9,573 bases of DNA from Candidatus Thorarchaeota archaeon (GTDB lineage: Archaea; Asgardarchaeota; Thorarchaeia; Thorarchaeales; Thorarchaeaceae), in the NCBI GenBank assembly GCA_016840385.1, contig JAEOSL010000130.1, forward strand, positions 1 through 9,573. Direction: 5' to 3'. Each line of letters begins with the position of its first letter. Position 1 is the first letter of the stretch. The notes beneath the pieces were generated by a model that did not search any database, was not told the DNA's origin, and saw only the letters and a list, made by a program, of their open reading frames with translations. Made by a program: the position numbers and the translations under genes. Below are positions 7,004 to 9,573 of this stretch, piece after piece.

Positions 7004-7032
7004 AATAGTTTACAGAATTATGGTAAACTATT
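7004..7032. promoter_or_regulatory. 29-bp palindromic candidate operator at the ABC operon promoter
   Basis: AATAGTTTAC (7004-7013) and GTAAACTATT (7023-7032) are perfect 10-bp inverted repeats with a 9-base spacer; half-site centres are 19 bp apart, about two helical turns. It lies just downstream of the TATA box and covers the predicted start site near 7020, the usual place for an archaeal repressor to act. Flanking bases 7000-7001 and 7035-7036 extend the symmetry after two mismatches. The regulator is unknown. Confidence 0.6.
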
Positions 7033-7040
7033 ACCGAACG

Positions 7041-7048
7041 TATATAAA
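7041..7048 (-). promoter_or_regulatory. Consensus archaeal TATA box for the ABC/thiol-enzyme operon
   Basis: Reads TTTATATA on the minus strand, an excellent match to the archaeal TATA consensus. It predicts transcription starting around 7020 and a leader of about 40 bases before the ATPase ATG at 6981. On the plus strand it reads TATATAAA, so some use by the divergent gene cannot be excluded. Confidence 0.7.
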
Positions 7049-7098
7049 CTGTCGGAGCGGCGCAACAATCTCAGATACCCTCTCTAACTAAAACGATG

Positions 7099-7106
7099 CA
7101 TATATC
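7099..7106 (+). promoter_or_regulatory. Candidate TATA element for the 7TM gene
   Basis: CATATATC about 28 bases before the TTG at 7131. This spacing would make the transcript start at or close to the TTG, so leaderless or nearly leaderless, consistent with the absence of a ribosome binding site there. Confidence 0.35.
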
Positions 7107-7130
7107 AAAGAGTGCAGAAATAGAATACAA

Positions 7131-8222
7131 TTGGGTTGTAGAAGTTTGGCGTTGAATTGGACTCTCGAAGTTGCTTTGTATTTCACATCATTTATGATCA
7201 ATGCAATTGGATTCATTGGTGCTCTTTGGGGATTACTTGAGAAGAAACATCGACACGCACCATTCATCATTGGCATCTTCCTTGGACTCACATTCTGGTC
7301 TTTATCCATCTCATTAGGTGGTTTACTGTTAGAAGGTATTTTCATCAATATTGGACTGTACGTGGGTCTCGTTACAATCGCAATGGTTTTCCTGATGATT
7401 GACTCTTTCACTAGAGATGGAGTAGACTCACGAAAAACTACAATCCTTAGCATTGCAGCTACGTTGCTTGTGTATTTCTCGTTTCAACCGGATGAGATCT
7501 TTGTTGGATTTAACACACTAGGGGAACCTGCAATTGTCCTCGGAATGGGAGTAATGGGTGTAGGTGCCTTTTTGATAATCCTAACAGGAGCATCCTTCAC
7601 GTACTATATGATTCTCATGAATCGAATAGTTCCAGATTCCCTTCGTTTTGAAGCAAGACTCGGATTACTAAGCGGAATTATCCTAGCTGTTCTTTGGCCC
7701 GTGGGTCTCGGACTTGGTCTTCACTTTTCATTTCCAGGTTTGTGGCTGCTTCTATTATCCGTAGGAATTATCCCGATAGCGATAGCTTTTGTAAGAAAGC
7801 CAAAACTAGCATACGTTCTTCCATTTCGTGTTCTACGCCTGATTGTGTTTGAAACAAAGGGGGGCGTTCCACTATACAGTCACACTTGGGGAACGCAAGA
7901 GGGAGTTCCCGAAGAAGCATTATTCTCGGGTATGTTACAGGGTATTGCTCTGATTCTGGATGAATCAGTTAGGAAAGGTGCTGTTAGGGAAATTGTACTT
8001 GAGAATGGAATCCTTGTTCTGCAAAGGACATACAAATTCTCTGTGGCATCAGTATTAGTAGCTACCAAATCAAGTCAAACGCTTCGTCATGCAATTGATG
8101 CTTTTACAGAGAATTTCTATGAGGAGTATTCACAGTTCTTTGACAATCTAAGTGACATTAGAAATTTCGAATCTGCAAGCAAGCTTGTGGATGAACACTT
8201 TAGTTTCGTACCAGAATTCTGA
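7131..8222 (+). CDS. Seven-TM protein with a cytosolic longin/roadblock-like C-terminal domain
   Basis: 363 residues, not a family I can name. Seven hydrophobic helices are visible at about 12-35, 43-65, 70-91, 102-117, 134-162, 175-198 and 202-222. Basic loops (KKHRH 38-42, DSRK 99-102, RFEAR 172-176, RKPK 222-225) follow helices 1, 3, 5 and 7, so by the positive-inside rule the N-terminus is outside and the C-terminus inside. Residues about 233-345 form a soluble domain starting LRLIVFETKGGVPLYSHTWG, then a helix (262-281), further strands (286-311) and a long helix (314-334). This strand-strand-helix-strands-helix order resembles the longin or roadblock/LC7-like modules common in Asgard archaea. 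The architecture suggests a receptor-like sensor, but no catalytic motif is seen. Start is uncertain: TTG at 7131, with TTGs at 7146 and 7152 as alternatives. Divergent from the ABC operon. Confidence 0.7.
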   Translation: MGCRSLALNWTLEVALYFTSFMINAIGFIGALWGLLEKKHRHAPFIIGIFLGLTFWSLSISLGGLLLEGIFINIGLYVGLVTIAMVFLMIDSFTRDGVDSRKTTILSIAATLLVYFSFQPDEIFVGFNTLGEPAIVLGMGVMGVGAFLIILTGASFTYYMILMNRIVPDSLRFEARLGLLSGIILAVLWPVGLGLGLHFSFPGLWLLLLSVGIIPIAIAFVRKPKLAYVLPFRVLRLIVFETKGGVPLYSHTWGTQEGVPEEALFSGMLQGIALILDESVRKGAVREIVLENGILVLQRTYKFSVASVLVATKSSQTLRHAIDAFTENFYEEYSQFFDNLSDIRNFESASKLVDEHFSFVPEF

Positions 8223-8230
8223 AGGTTTAG

Positions 8231-8258
8231 ACTAGAGAGCCATAGCTAGCTCTCTAGT
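8231..8258. terminator. Hairpin terminator between the 7TM gene and cysS
   Basis: ACTAGAGAGC (8231-8240) pairs perfectly with GCTCTCTAGT (8249-8258), a 10-bp stem with an 8-base loop, in the 72-bp gap between two convergent genes. The following T content (GTTTGATTTTATT) is modest. A shared terminator is the simplest reading. Confidence 0.6.
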
Positions 8259-8294
8259 GTCAATGTTTGATTTTATTATCGTGGTTTGGTCTGG

Positions 8295-9573
8295 CTAACT
8301 CATCTTCCACGTTGGTCCATCTTTTGTGTCAGCAATCATTATCCCGAGCTGAGCAAGACGGTTTCGAATCTGATCTGATTTAGCAAAGTCCTTGGCTTGT
8401 CGAGCTTCTTCACGAAGTTCAAGCAGGAATTCTACAACGCCCTTGAGAGCTTCATTTGAACCCGATTCATCAGCAGTTTCACCTGCTTCAAGATCAATCC
8501 CTAGGATTCCAACAAGCTCTGTCAGTACTGAAAGCGCTTCTCTGAGAACTGCTGCTCCTCCAACATCCTTTGTGTGAGTATTGATTTCACGGATGAAGGT
8601 GAATATCTCAGCAAGTGCTCCAGGTGTATTGAAGTCGTCATTCATTGAAGTTTCGAATCCCGTTCGTACTTTCTTTGATGCTTCTCCAAGTTTCTTGTCC
8701 GCATCAGATTCACGACTGCCAGCTCGTTCAAGAATTGAGATACGACCCTTTATCGTATCGACCGCATTTCTGATACGCTCCAAAGATTGGATTGCTTGTT
8801 TAAGAGCTCCATCGTTGTAATCCATTGGCTGACCGTACTGTCCTGAAATCAGGTAGAGTCGAACAGCCTGATGGTCATAGTTGTCGAGAACTTCTCTAGC
8901 TGTAGAGAAATTCTGTTCAGACTTTGACATCTTCTCGCTGTTGAGAGTGAGGAATCCGTTATGTAACCAGTACTTCACAGGAGTATTGATTCCATAAGCC
9001 GCAGATGATTGTGCAATCTCGTTCTCGTGGTGAGGAAATATCAAGTCCTGACCTCCTCCATGGATGTCGAAGGGAAGTCCCAGGTAATATTTACCCATGA
9101 CAGAGCATTCAGCATGCCAGCCCGGTCTACCCTTCCCCCAAGGACTCTCCCAAGAGGGTTCACCAGGCTTCTCTGCTTTCCAAAGAACAAAGTCACGTGG
9201 GTCCTGTTTCTTGTCACCAACCTCAACACGAGCGCCCGCTTCTAGATCATCAAGAGGTATCTTTGATAGAGCCCCATAATCTTTCCACTCACTCACGTCG
9301 AAGTAGACATCTCCATCCACTACGTATCCTTTCTTGTTCTTAACGATGAGTTCAACCATCTCAATGATGTCATCAATATGTTCGGTTGCTCGAGGATTTG
9401 CAGTTGCAGATTTCAGGTTGAGCTGTTTTGCAATCACCTGATACTCTGCAATGAACTTTCCTGCAAGCTCGCCTATTGTGGTTCCTTCCTCGTTGGCACG
9501 ATTGATCATCTTATCGTCAACATCTGTGAAATTGACGATGTACTGAACTCGATAACCCAGATACTCAAGATAC
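8295..9573 (-). CDS. cysS: Cysteinyl-tRNA synthetase, N-terminus outside the window
   Basis: Class I aminoacyl-tRNA synthetase that charges tRNA-Cys with cysteine in the cytosol. 425 residues are visible, open to the window edge. Counting from the first visible residue: the family segment NFTDVDDKMI (14-23), the zinc/active-site region WHAECS with C156 and DIHGGGQDLIFPHHENE (170-186), the KMSKS loop (214-218), a helical DALR-type tRNA-binding domain, and the conserved C-terminal KDFAKSDQIRNRLAQLGI followed by GPTW. The HIGH motif and the first zinc cysteine would be in the roughly 45 missing residues, so the full length would be near 470, normal for the family. The Met codon at 9509 is internal, not the start. 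An ordinary housekeeping gene; very secure. Confidence 0.97.
   Translation of the reverse strand, partial: YLEYLGYRVQYIVNFTDVDDKMINRANEEGTTIGELAGKFIAEYQVIAKQLNLKSATANPRATEHIDDIIEMVELIVKNKKGYVVDGDVYFDVSEWKDYGALSKIPLDDLEAGARVEVGDKKQDPRDFVLWKAEKPGEPSWESPWGKGRPGWHAECSVMGKYYLGLPFDIHGGGQDLIFPHHENEIAQSSAAYGINTPVKYWLHNGFLTLNSEKMSKSEQNFSTAREVLDNYDHQAVRLYLISGQYGQPMDYNDGALKQAIQSLERIRNAVDTIKGRISILERAGSRESDADKKLGEASKKVRTGFETSMNDDFNTPGALAEIFTFIREINTHTKDVGGAAVLREALSVLTELVGILGIDLEAGETADESGSNEALKGVVEFLLELREEARQAKDFAKSDQIRNRLAQLGIMIADTKDGPTWKMS

Noticed and set aside
7088..7453. 121-residue minus-strand reading frame across the 7TM gene start
   Set aside because: It lies opposite the helices of the 7TM protein and has no start signal or recognisable domain.
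8295..9509. cysS as a complete 404-residue gene starting at ATG 9509
   Set aside because: The frame stays open upstream to the window edge and encodes the conserved CysRS segment ending in TDVDDK, so this Met is internal.

Overview
The window looks like a piece of an archaeal chromosome, most plausibly from an Asgard-type archaeon. The lineage is an inference, not shown directly. Supporting signs are a consensus archaeal TATA box (TTTATATA, 7041-7048, minus strand), GGAGG ribosome binding sites in front of GTG and TTG starts, a seven-TM protein with a cytosolic domain resembling the longin/roadblock-like folds common in Asgard genomes, and a surface protein with a C-terminal membrane anchor followed by a basic tail. 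Base composition is moderately AT-rich and even throughout. No tRNA, rRNA, CRISPR array, transposase or integrase was seen.

Layout. (1) 1-1448, minus strand: a ferrous-iron uptake operon in the order feoA, feoB GTPase part, feoB membrane part (cut by the window edge). The genes are joined by two 4-nt stop/start overlaps, so FeoB appears to be split into two polypeptides. Upstream, 1502-1537 holds TTAG/CTAA palindromes that resemble operators of DtxR-family metal-dependent repressors. (2) 1630-3012, plus strand: a LarA-family nickel-pincer enzyme (lactate or other 2-hydroxyacid racemase/epimerase) with all but one of the compared active-site residues in place, divergent from feo. A bidirectional hairpin terminator follows at 3025-3046. 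(3) 6981-3057, minus strand: a three-gene operon of ABC ATPase, duplicated ABC-2 type permease, and a secreted, membrane-anchored papain-like-fold thiol enzyme related to C39 peptidases and BtrH_N domains. Its promoter has a strong TATA box and a 29-bp palindrome over the predicted transcription start. (4) 7131-8222, plus strand: a divergent 7TM protein with a cytosolic longin/roadblock-like domain. A 10-bp-stem hairpin follows at 8231-8258. (5) 8295-9573, minus strand: cysteinyl-tRNA synthetase, missing about the first 45 residues beyond the window.

How the parts may work together. The feo operon should import Fe(II) under metal-responsive repression. LarA is an independent metabolic gene that needs its nickel cofactor made elsewhere, because no larB, larC or larE is visible. 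The least familiar part is the ABC exporter/surface thiol enzyme operon beside the divergent 7TM receptor-like gene. The shared, palindrome-bearing promoter region raises the possibility of an export and processing module with its own sensor, but nothing in the sequence identifies the substrate.
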